Shown one piece after another: positions 24,905 through 32,831 of a DNA stretch of 48,656 nt. Below the pieces are notes generated by a model. The model worked only from the letters and a program-made list of their open reading frames with translations, made no database searches and was not told the origin of the DNA. The first letter of the stretch is position 1. Each line of letters starts with the position of its first letter. The DNA lies in the NCBI RefSeq assembly GCF_944387805.1, contig NZ_CALXGI010000017.1:1-48656 (forward strand). The letters are read 5' to 3'. This DNA comes from an uncultured Pseudoflavonifractor sp. Lineage in GTDB: Bacteria > Bacillota > Clostridia > Oscillospirales > Oscillospiraceae. Position numbers and translations under genes: made by a program.

Positions 24905-27900
24905 GACCGCTGAAACTGACCCTGTCCGCCTTCGGGCCCTATGCCGGAAGGACAGTCATTGACCTGGAAAAGCTGGGCGCCCAGGGGCTCTATCTCATCA
25001 CCGGCGACACCGGCGCGGGCAAGACCACCATCTTTGACGCCATCACCTATGCCCTCTATGGCGAGCCAAGCGGCGAGAACCGGGAACCATCCATGTTCCG
25101 CTCCAAGTACGCCCGGCCGGACGCCCCCACCGAGGTGGAGCTGGTGTTCTCCTACGGCGGCAAGACCTATACCGTCCGCCGGAACCCGGAGTATGAGCGC
25201 CCTGCCAAGCGGGGCGGCGGTACCACCACCCAGAGGGCGGAGGCGGAACTTCGCCTGCCTGACGGCCGTCTGGTCACCAGGCCCAGGGAAGTCAACAGCG
25301 AGATTGCGTCCATCATCGGCCTGAACCGGAGCCAGTTTGCCCAGATTGCCATGATCGCCCAGGGGGATTTTCTCAAGCTGCTGCTGGCCGATACCAAAAG
25401 CCGCCAGGGAATTTTCCGAGAAATCTTCAAGACCCGGTACTACATGACCTTCCAGGATCGGATAAAGCGGGAAGCGGGAGAACTGCAAAAGGCCTGCGAG
25501 AGCGCCCGGGCCAGCGTACAGCAGTACATCGGCGGCGTGCTCTGTCAGGAGGACGATTTGCTGCGTCCCAAGCTGGAAAAGGCAAAGGCGGGAGAACTCC
25601 CCTTTGGGGAGACGGAGGAGCTCATTGAGGCGCTAATCGCCCAGGACAGGCAGGCGGATGCCCGGTGCCAGGAGGCGATGAACGAGCTGGACCGGGCGCT
25701 GGAAGAGACGGCGGGACTGCTGGGTAAGGCGGCAGAGCTGGACAAGACCCGGCGCAGCCTGGAGCACGCCGGCGCCCAGAGGCAGGCCCTGCTGCCCAGA
25801 CTGGAGACGGCACGCGGGGTGCTGGAGGAAGAGAGCGGAAACAAGCCCCGCCGGGAAGAGCTGGCAAAGAACCTGGCGGCCCTGGAGGCGGAGCTGCCCC
25901 GCTACCAGGAGCTGACCGGCAAGCGGGCGGACCTGGACGCTCTGAAGGAGCGTATTTCCGGGCTGAAGGAGCAGCAGGACCGGCTGACCCAGGCCCGGCA
26001 GGTTCAGACAGACCGGCTGGACGAGTGGAAGAAAGAGGCGGAGAGCCTGTCCCGGGCAGAGGCAGACCGGGAGCGGCTGAGAGGGGAGCGGTCCCAGGCT
26101 GAGAGCCGCCGCTCCGCTCTGGATGCCCTGGCCCAGGACATGGCGGAGTGGAAGGACTGTGGAGCCCGGCTTCAGGAGCGCCGGGCCCGGCGGGAAAACC
26201 TGTCCCGCCAGTGGGAGAAGCTGTCCGAAGAGCTGACCCGGCAGAACAGTGCCCTTCAGGCAAGCCGGGATACCTGGTCGGCCACAGAGGGACTGGAGGC
26301 AGAGCGGGAAAAGCTGTCCCACCGCCAGACTCAGGCTGTGGAGCAGAAGCAGGCGCTGGACAGCCTGACCGGCCTGCTGGAGCGCTGCCGGGCATCCAGG
26401 GCGTCACTGGAGCGGGCCCAGGCAGCCTATCGAACCGCGCAGGAGCGGGCCGATCAGGCGGAGGCGATCTACAACCGGCAGAACCGTGCCTTTCTGGACG
26501 AGCAGGCAGGTATCCTGGCTCAGTCCCTGGAAGAGGGCAAGCCCTGCCCGGTGTGCGGCGCGCTCCACCACCCTGTGCCCGCCCGTGCATCCGAGGAGGC
26601 CCCTACGGAGGCGGAACTGAACCAATCCAAAGCGGACGCCGAGGCAGCCCGTCAGGAGGCCGGCGAAAAGAGCCTGGCGGCGGGCAGGGAAAAGACTGCC
26701 TTGGAGGCAAGGGAAGAGCAGCTGCTCTGCCAGATGGCGCCCTATGTGGAGGAGCCCAGAATAGCGGATGCCGCCAAACAGCTGTCGGCCTGCAAGGCGG
26801 AAAACGCCGCCGTCCTGACCCAAATCCATCGAGAACAGCAGGACCTGGAGGCACAGCTGACCCACCGGGAGAAACTGGGACAGAGCATGAAGCGGCAGGA
26901 GGAGGAGCTTGCGGCGCTGACCGCCCGTCAGGAGCGGCTGAGGGCGGAGATAACCGAGGCGGATGTGGCCCGGAGCGGACTCCAGGGGCAGAGGGAGCAG
27001 CTGGAGGGCAGGCTCCGGCGGCAGCTGGCCGAGCAGCTGGAGGGCTGCACTCTGGAGGCCGCATTCCTGCGCGTCCCGGAAGAGCAGGCGGTCGCCCAGG
27101 CCGCGCTGGATCATCTGGAGCGGCAGCAGAGGGAGAACGCAGCCCGGGTGGCCCGAAAAAAAGAGCTGGACGAGAAAATTCCCCAGGCTGAGCAGGAAGA
27201 GAGAAAGCTGGAGCAGAGGTGCTCCCAGTGCCGGGAGATGCTGGCCGGTGCGGAGAGCCGGAAGCAGGAACTGGCGGGACAGGTGGATGAGCTGCGCGCC
27301 GGCCTCAGATGCCCGGACGACGCCGCTGCCCGCCGGCAGCAGAACGCGCTGCAGCATGAGATAAAAAAGCTGGACCAAGCCCTGGAGGCGGCCCAGGCGG
27401 CCTATGACGCCGGGGAGAAGGAGCTGGCCGGATTGGATACCGCCATCCAGGGACTGAAGAAGCTGCTGGAGAGCGCCGGGGACATTGATGTTCCGGTCCA
27501 GCAGGCCCGGAGCAAGGCGCTGAACGAGGCCCGGAACGCCCGGGCTGCGGAGCAGCGGACCATCCACACCCGGCTGACCACCAACCAGACTGTCCTGGAG
27601 AATATTCGGGGGAAAGCGGCGGACCTGAAGGCCCTGGAGGAGCGATATACCTGGGTGCGGGCTCTGTCCGATACAGTGAACGGAGCCCTCCAGGGCAGAG
27701 AGAAGATAGCGCTGGAGACCTATATCCAGATGACCTTCTTTGACCGCATCCTCCGCCGGGCCAATATCCGCTTTCTGGTTATGTCAGGCGGGCAGTACGA
27801 ACTCAAGCGCCGCCGGGTGGCGGAGAACAACCAAAGCCAGAGCGGCCTGGATCTGGATGTGATTGACCACTATAACGGCTCGGAGCGCAGCGTTAAGTCC

Positions 27901-28194
27901 CTGTCCGGCGGTGAGTCTTTCAAGGCGTCCCTCTCCCTGGCATTGGGCCTGTCCGACGAGATCCAGTCTGCCGCCGGAGGCATTCGGCTGGACACCATGT
28001 TTGTGGACGAGGGGTTCGGCTCCCTGGACGAGGAGTCCCTCCAGCAGGCCATCCGGGCCCTTACGGGCCTGACCGAGGGAAACCGCCTGGTGGGCATTAT
28101 CTCCCATGTGGCTGAGTTGAAGGAGAAGATCGACAAACAGATTGTGGTCACCAAGGACCGGACCGGCGGCAGCCGGGCGGAGATTGTGGTGTGA
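24901..28194 (+). CDS. sbcC: Nuclease SbcCD subunit C (Rad50-like ATPase)
   Basis: A 1097-residue SMC-like ATPase. Walker A (GDTGAGKTT) lies near residue 37; two long coiled-coil arms flank a zinc hook C549-P-V-C552 at the middle of the chain; the C-terminal half ends with the ABC signature LSGGESFKASLSLAL and Walker B (MFVDEGFGSLDEE). It clamps DNA and drives the SbcD nuclease. The start ATG lies inside the sbcD stop region; a TTG 15 bases upstream is less likely. The coiled-coil region is unusually Gln/Glu/Arg/Ala-rich, in line with the local GC content. Confidence 0.95.
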   Translation: MRPLKLTLSAFGPYAGRTVIDLEKLGAQGLYLITGDTGAGKTTIFDAITYALYGEPSGENREPSMFRSKYARPDAPTEVELVFSYGGKTYTVRRNPEYERPAKRGGGTTTQRAEAELRLPDGRLVTRPREVNSEIASIIGLNRSQFAQIAMIAQGDFLKLLLADTKSRQGIFREIFKTRYYMTFQDRIKREAGELQKACESARASVQQYIGGVLCQEDDLLRPKLEKAKAGELPFGETEELIEALIAQDRQADARCQEAMNELDRALEETAGLLGKAAELDKTRRSLEHAGAQRQALLPRLETARGVLEEESGNKPRREELAKNLAALEAELPRYQELTGKRADLDALKERISGLKEQQDRLTQARQVQTDRLDEWKKEAESLSRAEADRERLRGERSQAESRRSALDALAQDMAEWKDCGARLQERRARRENLSRQWEKLSEELTRQNSALQASRDTWSATEGLEAEREKLSHRQTQAVEQKQALDSLTGLLERCRASRASLERAQAAYRTAQERADQAEAIYNRQNRAFLDEQAGILAQSLEEGKPCPVCGALHHPVPARASEEAPTEAELNQSKADAEAARQEAGEKSLAAGREKTALEAREEQLLCQMAPYVEEPRIADAAKQLSACKAENAAVLTQIHREQQDLEAQLTHREKLGQSMKRQEEELAALTARQERLRAEITEADVARSGLQGQREQLEGRLRRQLAEQLEGCTLEAAFLRVPEEQAVAQAALDHLERQQRENAARVARKKELDEKIPQAEQEERKLEQRCSQCREMLAGAESRKQELAGQVDELRAGLRCPDDAAARRQQNALQHEIKKLDQALEAAQAAYDAGEKELAGLDTAIQGLKKLLESAGDIDVPVQQARSKALNEARNARAAEQRTIHTRLTTNQTVLENIRGKAADLKALEERYTWVRALSDTVNGALQGREKIALETYIQMTFFDRILRRANIRFLVMSGGQYELKRRRVAENNQSQSGLDLDVIDHYNGSERSVKSLSGGESFKASLSLALGLSDEIQSAAGGIRLDTMFVDEGFGSLDEESLQQAIRALTGLTEGNRLVGIISHVAELKEKIDKQIVVTKDRTGGSRAEIVV

Positions 28195-28221
28195 CGCACT
28201 GGGGAGCGTGTCAACTGGGAC

Positions 28222-28250
28222 TTGCCATGACCGGAGCGGTGTGGTAGAAT
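28222..28250 (+). promoter_or_regulatory. Putative sigma-A promoter of the TetR gene
   Basis: TTGCCA (28222-28227), a 17-base spacer and TAGAAT (28245-28250): five of six matches to each consensus hexamer. It lies in the 99-base gap between sbcC and the TetR gene. Confidence 0.7.
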
Positions 28251-28254
28251 AAAT

Positions 28255-28272
28255 ACAAAATACGATATTTGT
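28255..28272 (+). promoter_or_regulatory. Palindrome at the TetR transcription start, possible operator
   Basis: An 18-base imperfect palindrome, ACAAA-N3-CG-N3-TTTGT, begins 5 bases after the -10 hexamer and so covers the expected start of transcription. Its place is what an autoregulated TetR repressor would use. The link to this regulator is inferred. Confidence 0.45.
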
Positions 28273-28293
28273 TTTTATTATAGGAGGGACGCC

Positions 28294-28902
28294 ATGCCCA
28301 AGGTGGCTTATACGGAAGAGGATCGGAAGCGTGTCCGGGAGGCGCTGCTCACCACAGGGCTGGAGCTGATGGCCCGGCAGGGGATCCAGCACACCACTGT
28401 GGAGCAAATTTATAAGGCTGTGGGCATTTCGCGGACCTTTTTCTACTCTTTTTTCCCCACCAAAGAGGATTTCGTGGTGGAGACCCTCTACCTCCAGCAG
28501 CCCAAAATTCTCGCCTACGCCCGGAAGCTGATGGCCGACCCGGCCCTCAGTTGGCGGGAGGGGGTCAGGCAGTTCCTCCTCGCCTGCTGCTACGGCGAAA
28601 AAAACGGCATCGCCGTCCTCACCATTGAGGAGCAGCAGTTGATTTTCCGCCGTCTCTCGCCGGAGAGCTACCAGACTTTTCGGGAGAAGCAGGCCCGCCT
28701 CTTCGGGGAGCTTCTGGAGTGCTTCGGCATCCGGTCCGACGGAGAGCGGGTGGCTCTCTTTACCAATCTGAGCCTGGCCGTCATGGTCTTCCGGCGGGCT
28801 ATCCCCCAGACCATGCCGCTGTTTGTGCCTGAGGCCGCCGATAAGACCGTGGACTTTCAAATCGACACCATTGTGAACTACCTGGAGTGTGTGAGAGAAT
28901 AA
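28294..28902 (+). CDS. TetR/AcrR family transcriptional regulator
   Basis: The 202-residue protein has a TetR N-terminal DNA-binding domain with its helix-turn-helix around TTVEQIYKAVGISRTFFYSF (about residues 33-52) and a divergent ligand-binding domain. ATAGGAGGG precedes the ATG. Unusually, no transporter or enzyme gene is divergent from it or co-transcribed: sbcC lies upstream on the same strand and a strong terminator follows its stop, so it is a monocistronic orphan regulator. Ligand and targets are unknown; autoregulation through the palindrome at its promoter is plausible. Confidence 0.9.
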   Translation: MPKVAYTEEDRKRVREALLTTGLELMARQGIQHTTVEQIYKAVGISRTFFYSFFPTKEDFVVETLYLQQPKILAYARKLMADPALSWREGVRQFLLACCYGEKNGIAVLTIEEQQLIFRRLSPESYQTFREKQARLFGELLECFGIRSDGERVALFTNLSLAVMVFRRAIPQTMPLFVPEAADKTVDFQIDTIVNYLECVRE

Positions 28903-28906
28903 GCGC

Positions 28907-28951
28907 AAAATCCGTCTGAATATGTGCAAGCCGTATTCAGACGGATTTTTT
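28907..28951 (+). terminator. Terminator after the TetR gene
   Basis: Bases 28907-28922 and 28934-28949 form a 16-bp stem with an 11-base loop, followed by more T residues. It starts 5 bases after the TetR stop codon. Confidence 0.93.
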
Positions 28952-29056
28952 AACAGAAAAATAAAGACAAAATGCAAAAAATATCTTTATTCTCTTCCGG
29001 AGAGCTGGGACGGGGCTCCGTCCCCTCAGATAAATAACATCTAGGAGGAAACGAAC

Positions 29057-29542
29057 ATGGGATTTTTCAGCAAACTCTTCAGGGGACCGGAGATCGACAT
29101 GGAGAAGAGCAGCGCCAACGCCCAAAAGATGCGCCGTCTGTTCAACCAGGTGGTGGAAAATGGGGACCGGTACAAGCTGATCTGCGGCTATACGGAGGAT
29201 GTGAGCCGCTTCAATTACGGCTTTGTCCACGGCAGCAAGACCAAGATTGGAAATTTAATTGTAGGCTGGAACGAGGCGGAGGAGGTCATAGTGGTGGTGC
29301 CCACCGTCCCTGACCTGTCCGGGTGTGGGGACCCCGCTTGGTACCGGCGCTCCGAGATTCTGAAGGCCTATCGGAACAAGTATCCCACCGACGCCTTTGT
29401 TATCTGCCCCGACCGAAAGGGCTATCTCGCCATCAATGCCTACGACTGGCTGGAGGATGAGAAGCTCTATGTCTATGTGTCCCAGGAGCAGGAGCTGGCG
29501 GACTTTACGGCCTTCTTCACGGAGCGCTTTGCCAAGAAGTGA
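29057..29542 (+). CDS. Hypothetical protein, first gene of a three-gene cassette
   Basis: A 161-residue soluble protein that I do not recognise. It has a short amphipathic N-terminus (MGFFSKLFRGPEIDMEKSS), a mixed alpha/beta body with hydrophobic strands (NLIVGWNEAEEVIVVVPTVP) and an aromatic, acidic C-terminal half. No catalytic motif, signal peptide or membrane segment is seen. CTAGGAGGAAAC gives a strong ribosome site. It is followed 7 bases later by a small membrane protein and then by a DUF1266 gene, all co-directional, so the three are probably one operon. Confidence 0.75.
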   Translation: MGFFSKLFRGPEIDMEKSSANAQKMRRLFNQVVENGDRYKLICGYTEDVSRFNYGFVHGSKTKIGNLIVGWNEAEEVIVVVPTVPDLSGCGDPAWYRRSEILKAYRNKYPTDAFVICPDRKGYLAINAYDWLEDEKLYVYVSQEQELADFTAFFTERFAKK

Positions 29543-29549
29543 GGGGCGC

Positions 29550-29738
29550 ATGTGGTTTTATGAACTTGGCGCTATACTGCTGGTGCTTATCGCCGTAACA
29601 ATTGTGGGTAATCTGTGGTTCCATACGGTGGAGTCCCTGCTGGAACGGTTTAAGGGCCTGTTCAGCAGGCGCAAGGCCCCGCCGGCATGGCACGAGTTGG
29701 AGCAGGAACAGGAGGAGCGGGACAATGATCGACATTGA
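29550..29738 (+). CDS. Small single-pass membrane protein
   Basis: A 62-residue protein with one N-terminal membrane helix (about residues 5-24, LGAILLVLIAVTIVGNLWF) and a charged, Glu/Arg-rich cytoplasmic tail. GAGGGG lies just before the ATG, which overlaps no neighbour; the end overlaps the start of the DUF1266 gene by 14 bases. Function unknown. It may anchor one of its neighbours at the membrane (inference from context only). Confidence 0.65.
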   Translation: MWFYELGAILLVLIAVTIVGNLWFHTVESLLERFKGLFSRRKAPPAWHELEQEQEERDNDRH

Positions 29739-30888
29739 TGAGATCCAGCGGCGGGCCCGGGAAGCCCGGGAAAAGGCCTCGGGCGGCCTGCGGGAGGCCG
29801 TGGAGAAGAGCGAAGCGCTGGCCGGAAGGTGGGGAGAGAAGCTGGAGGAGAAGCCATCTTCCGAGGCGGCTCAGGCCGCAGCCAATGCCCGGCGGCAGGT
29901 GGAGATTCTGGGTCAGACCTTCAGTGGGGAGGATATGGCGCAAATGGCGGCCAGACAGGCCCAAATGGCGCAGATGATACAGGAACAGATGGCGCAGGCC
30001 GCCTCCATGGGGGCGGAGTCAGTGATAAGCCAGCTGTTTGGAGAGGACATGGGAGTCGTTGCGGCAGCGCTGGAGACTCTTGCCATGGAGGAGGACGACG
30101 AGGAGGAGGGCGCTCTGGGTCTGGAGGAGGAGCAGGCGCTCTATACGCTGCTGGAGGATACCATGGCCCGGCTGGAGGCCATGCCCGAGCCTGAGTCTGA
30201 GTCCTACGGAAAGGACGCCGCCCGCTGGGAGCGGTTCGGTGTTCTTCTCTCCGGCATTGTCTCCACCCTCAACGACCACCGGCTGGACGGCATGGACGTG
30301 GAAGAGCATATCCCGGTTATGGAGCAGCAGGTGGCGTCCATTGTGCGCCGCTCCTGGGGCATTGACGGCCGGGCGGACCTGCTGGATATGATCCGCTATC
30401 TGTCCCGGGAAGGCTACACCCTGCGGTACCGGATTTATGCCCAGGCGGACTCTCCGGAAGAGCTCTGGGATGAGGACGGCGACCAGGAGGACCGGGAGAA
30501 TACGGCCCGGGCCTGGCGTTTTGCCCAGCGGTACCGGGACCGGTATGCCCCCGGCTTTATGGCGGGCTGGGACGTGGGCCGGGCCGCTATGCTGACCCGC
30601 TGGGGCTGTTATCTGGGCTGGCTCACCCGGGAGGAGGCGGAGGGCCTTCTGTGGGACCTGTCCCAGCAGGCGGCGGAAGAGCTGAACAGCTGGCGGGAGT
30701 TTGCCCAGTCCTACCTGTTCGGCGGCCTGATGTGGAAGCTGCTGTGCGGGGACCCTTCGGCGGCCAGCTATCTGGGCTACATAGCGGATGCCGCCGCGGT
30801 GCTGCTGGCCGGAAAGGATGGCCGGGGCGGACAGTGGCGGGACTTCCCCTGGCCCGCCCGCCGGAAAATCGGCTTTGGGCGCGGATGA
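29725..30888 (+). CDS. DUF1266 domain-containing protein
   Basis: A 387-residue protein. Residues 1-110 are a highly charged, alanine-rich helical region that probably forms coiled coil (repeated AQMAARQAQMAQMIQEQMAQ). The C-terminal part (about 200-360) matches DUF1266: RSWGIDGRADLLDMIRYLSR, then the conserved FMAGWDVGRAAMLTRWGCYL region and a late WREFAQSYLFGGLMW segment. DUF1266 has no established activity. GGAGGAGCGG lies upstream of the ATG, which overlaps the preceding small gene. No terminator is evident before the strong promoter at 30988. Confidence 0.78.
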   Translation: MIDIDEIQRRAREAREKASGGLREAVEKSEALAGRWGEKLEEKPSSEAAQAAANARRQVEILGQTFSGEDMAQMAARQAQMAQMIQEQMAQAASMGAESVISQLFGEDMGVVAAALETLAMEEDDEEEGALGLEEEQALYTLLEDTMARLEAMPEPESESYGKDAARWERFGVLLSGIVSTLNDHRLDGMDVEEHIPVMEQQVASIVRRSWGIDGRADLLDMIRYLSREGYTLRYRIYAQADSPEELWDEDGDQEDRENTARAWRFAQRYRDRYAPGFMAGWDVGRAAMLTRWGCYLGWLTREEAEGLLWDLSQQAAEELNSWREFAQSYLFGGLMWKLLCGDPSAASYLGYIADAAAVLLAGKDGRGGQWRDFPWPARRKIGFGRG

Positions 30889-30987
30889 AGAAAAGAACAG
30901 GAAGCAGACTTCGGGACAAGGGGCGTTTTGGAAACAGAGAGATGATTTGACTGCTGGCGGCGGTACGGTGAAAACCGGAGGAAGGGG

Positions 30988-31016
30988 TTGACAATGTCCA
31001 TCAATGACGGTATAAT
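30988..31016 (+). promoter_or_regulatory. Consensus sigma-A promoter upstream of the glycine riboswitch
   Basis: TTGACA (30988-30993), 17-base spacer, TATAAT (31011-31016): both hexamers are exact consensus with optimal spacing. Transcription would begin near 31023, just before the riboswitch. Confidence 0.9.
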
Positions 31017-31034
31017 GTCCTTCACAACCGAACA

Positions 31035-31226
31035 AGACAATTGAAGCGCCCAGGAAAAAGCCGTTGGCTTGTCGAAGGAGTAACACTCTCAGGCGTTCCG
31101 GACTGGAACAGAGACTGTGCGTGGATGTCACTCTGGAGAAGCTCACGAACTGGGTGCCGAAGGGGCAAAGCGGAGCGGGACAGCGCCGCCAATCTCTCAG
31201 GCAAAAGGACAGAGGATACACAAAAA
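31035..31226 (+). ncRNA. Tandem glycine riboswitch
   Basis: Two consecutive aptamers are recognised by their conserved core. The first has CGAAGGAGTAA (31073-31083) followed by CTCTCAGGC; the second has CCGAAGGGGCAA (31157-31168), then CTCTCAGGCAAAAGGACAGAGG (within 31194-31216). A short linker joins them, as in cooperative glycine riboswitches. A transcription terminator lies 45 bases downstream and the regulated gene is an amino-acid symporter. The 5' boundary is approximate. The sequence does not by itself show whether glycine turns the gene on or off. Confidence 0.9.
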
Positions 31227-31270
31227 CGGCGGAGCCGCAGAGGCCCGGCCGCAGGCAGTGTTTTTTCTTA

Positions 31271-31303
31271 ACAGACCGTGGGCAGACCCACGGTCTGTTT
31301 TTT
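31271..31303 (+). terminator. Riboswitch-associated intrinsic terminator
   Basis: Bases 31271-31282 and 31287-31298 form a 12-bp stem with a 4-base loop, followed by a run of T to 31303. It lies between the riboswitch and the symporter start, so it is the likely expression platform. Confidence 0.9.
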
Positions 31304-31322
31304 GAAGAGGAGAGAAAACACT

Positions 31323-32747
31323 ATGATGGAAGCACTGCAAGCGTTGGAGGCGTGGCTCTATCCCCACGTCTGCAACATCAACGTCACCCTGTCCAGCTAT
31401 ATTCTGGTCTTTCTGCTCATCGGCGTGGGGCTCTGGTACTCCATCCGCACCCGCTTTATCCAGGTCCGCTGCTTTGGGGAGGGTATGCGGCGGGTGTTCG
31501 GCAACCTGTCCCTGCGGGGCGGGCGGCAGGAGCGGGGCATGAGTTCCTTCCAGGCCCTGGCCACCGCCGTGGCGGCCCAGGTGGGCACGGGCAATATCGT
31601 GGGCGCCTCCGGCGCCATCCTCACCGGCGGGCCGGGTGCCATCTTCTGGATGTGGATCATCGCCTTCTTCGGTATGGCAACTATTTATGCCGAGGCCACC
31701 CTGGCCGTTAAGACCCGGATTACTGACGAGCAGGGGCACTTCCACGGCGGTCCGGTGTACTACATCACCACTGCCTTCAAGGGCGCCTTCGGCAAATTTC
31801 TCGCCGGCTTTTTTGCCGTGGCCATTATTCTGGCCCTGGGCTTCATGGGCTGCATGGTCCAGTCCAACTCCATTGGCTCCACCTTTCAGACTGCCTTTCA
31901 TATCCCCGCCTGGGTGGTGGGCATTGTAATGGTGGTTGTCTGCGCCTTCATCTTTCTGGGCGGCATGGACCGGCTGGCGGCTGTGACCGAGAAGCTGGTG
32001 CCCTTCATGGCGGTTATCTTCCTGGTGGGGGGCCTGGCCGTGCTGGCAGCCCGGTTCCGCTATATTCCCGAGACCTTTGCCATGATCTTCCGCTACGCCT
32101 TCCAGCCCCAGGCCATCATCGGCGGAGGCTTCGGCTACGCCATCAAGACTGCTGTCAGCCAGGGCGCCAAACGGGGGCTGTTCTCCAACGAAGCGGGCAT
32201 GGGCTCCACGCCCCACGCCCACGCCCAGGCCAATGTGAAGGATCCCCACGACCAGGGCGTGGTGGCCATGATAGGCGTGTTCATCGACACTTTTGTGGTG
32301 CTCACCCTCAACGCCCTGGTGATTATCTCCACCCTGTACACCAGCGACGGTATCCTCCATACCGGCGTCATCCCCGAAGGCATCAGCAACACCAACCTGG
32401 CCCAGACCGCCTTCGGCACCGTGTTCGGCGGGGAGGGGGGAGCTGTCTTCGTGGCGATATGCCTGTTCTTTTTCGCCTTTTCCACGGTGCTGAGCTGGAA
32501 CATGTTCGGCAAGATCAACGTTATCTATCTCTTCGGCAAAAAGGCCGTTCCGGTGTATGCGGTTGCCGCCCTGGTATTCATCTTCCTGGGTACGCTCATG
32601 TCCAATGATCTGGTGTGGGAGCTGACCGATATGTTCAACAACCTGATGGTCATTCCCAACGCCATTGCCCTTTTTGCCCTGACAGGTACGGTCGTCAATA
32701 TCGCCCGGGGACACTCCGGGAAAAAAGAGGTTCAATTACAGAAATAA
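31323..32747 (+). CDS. Alanine/glycine:cation symporter family protein (AGCS)
   Basis: A 474-residue membrane protein with about ten hydrophobic segments and AGCS signatures: FQALATAVAAQVGTGNIVGA near residue 77, FWMWIIAFFGMATIYAEATL and the conserved GAKRGLFSNEAGMGSTPHAH near residue 285. It imports glycine or alanine with sodium or protons. Control by the upstream glycine riboswitch favours glycine as the relevant substrate. ATG 31323 follows GAGGAGAG; a second ATG is adjacent at 31326. The gene is monocistronic, closed by a strong terminator. Confidence 0.93.
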   Translation: MMEALQALEAWLYPHVCNINVTLSSYILVFLLIGVGLWYSIRTRFIQVRCFGEGMRRVFGNLSLRGGRQERGMSSFQALATAVAAQVGTGNIVGASGAILTGGPGAIFWMWIIAFFGMATIYAEATLAVKTRITDEQGHFHGGPVYYITTAFKGAFGKFLAGFFAVAIILALGFMGCMVQSNSIGSTFQTAFHIPAWVVGIVMVVVCAFIFLGGMDRLAAVTEKLVPFMAVIFLVGGLAVLAARFRYIPETFAMIFRYAFQPQAIIGGGFGYAIKTAVSQGAKRGLFSNEAGMGSTPHAHAQANVKDPHDQGVVAMIGVFIDTFVVLTLNALVIISTLYTSDGILHTGVIPEGISNTNLAQTAFGTVFGGEGGAVFVAICLFFFAFSTVLSWNMFGKINVIYLFGKKAVPVYAVAALVFIFLGTLMSNDLVWELTDMFNNLMVIPNAIALFALTGTVVNIARGHSGKKEVQLQK

Positions 32748-32752
32748 AAAAT

Positions 32753-32787
32753 AAGGCGTCCGCCGGAGCCTTCCGGCGGACGCCTTT
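32753..32787 (+). terminator. Terminator between converging symporter and alcohol dehydrogenase genes
   Basis: Bases 32753-32767 and 32772-32786 form a 15-bp GC-rich stem with a 4-base loop. It is preceded by an A-rich tract and followed by a short T tract, and lies between two converging genes, so it may serve both. Confidence 0.88.
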
Positions 32788-32831
32788 CTGTATATGGAGG
32801 GGACACAGCGGGAAAAGACCGGCGCGTCCCC

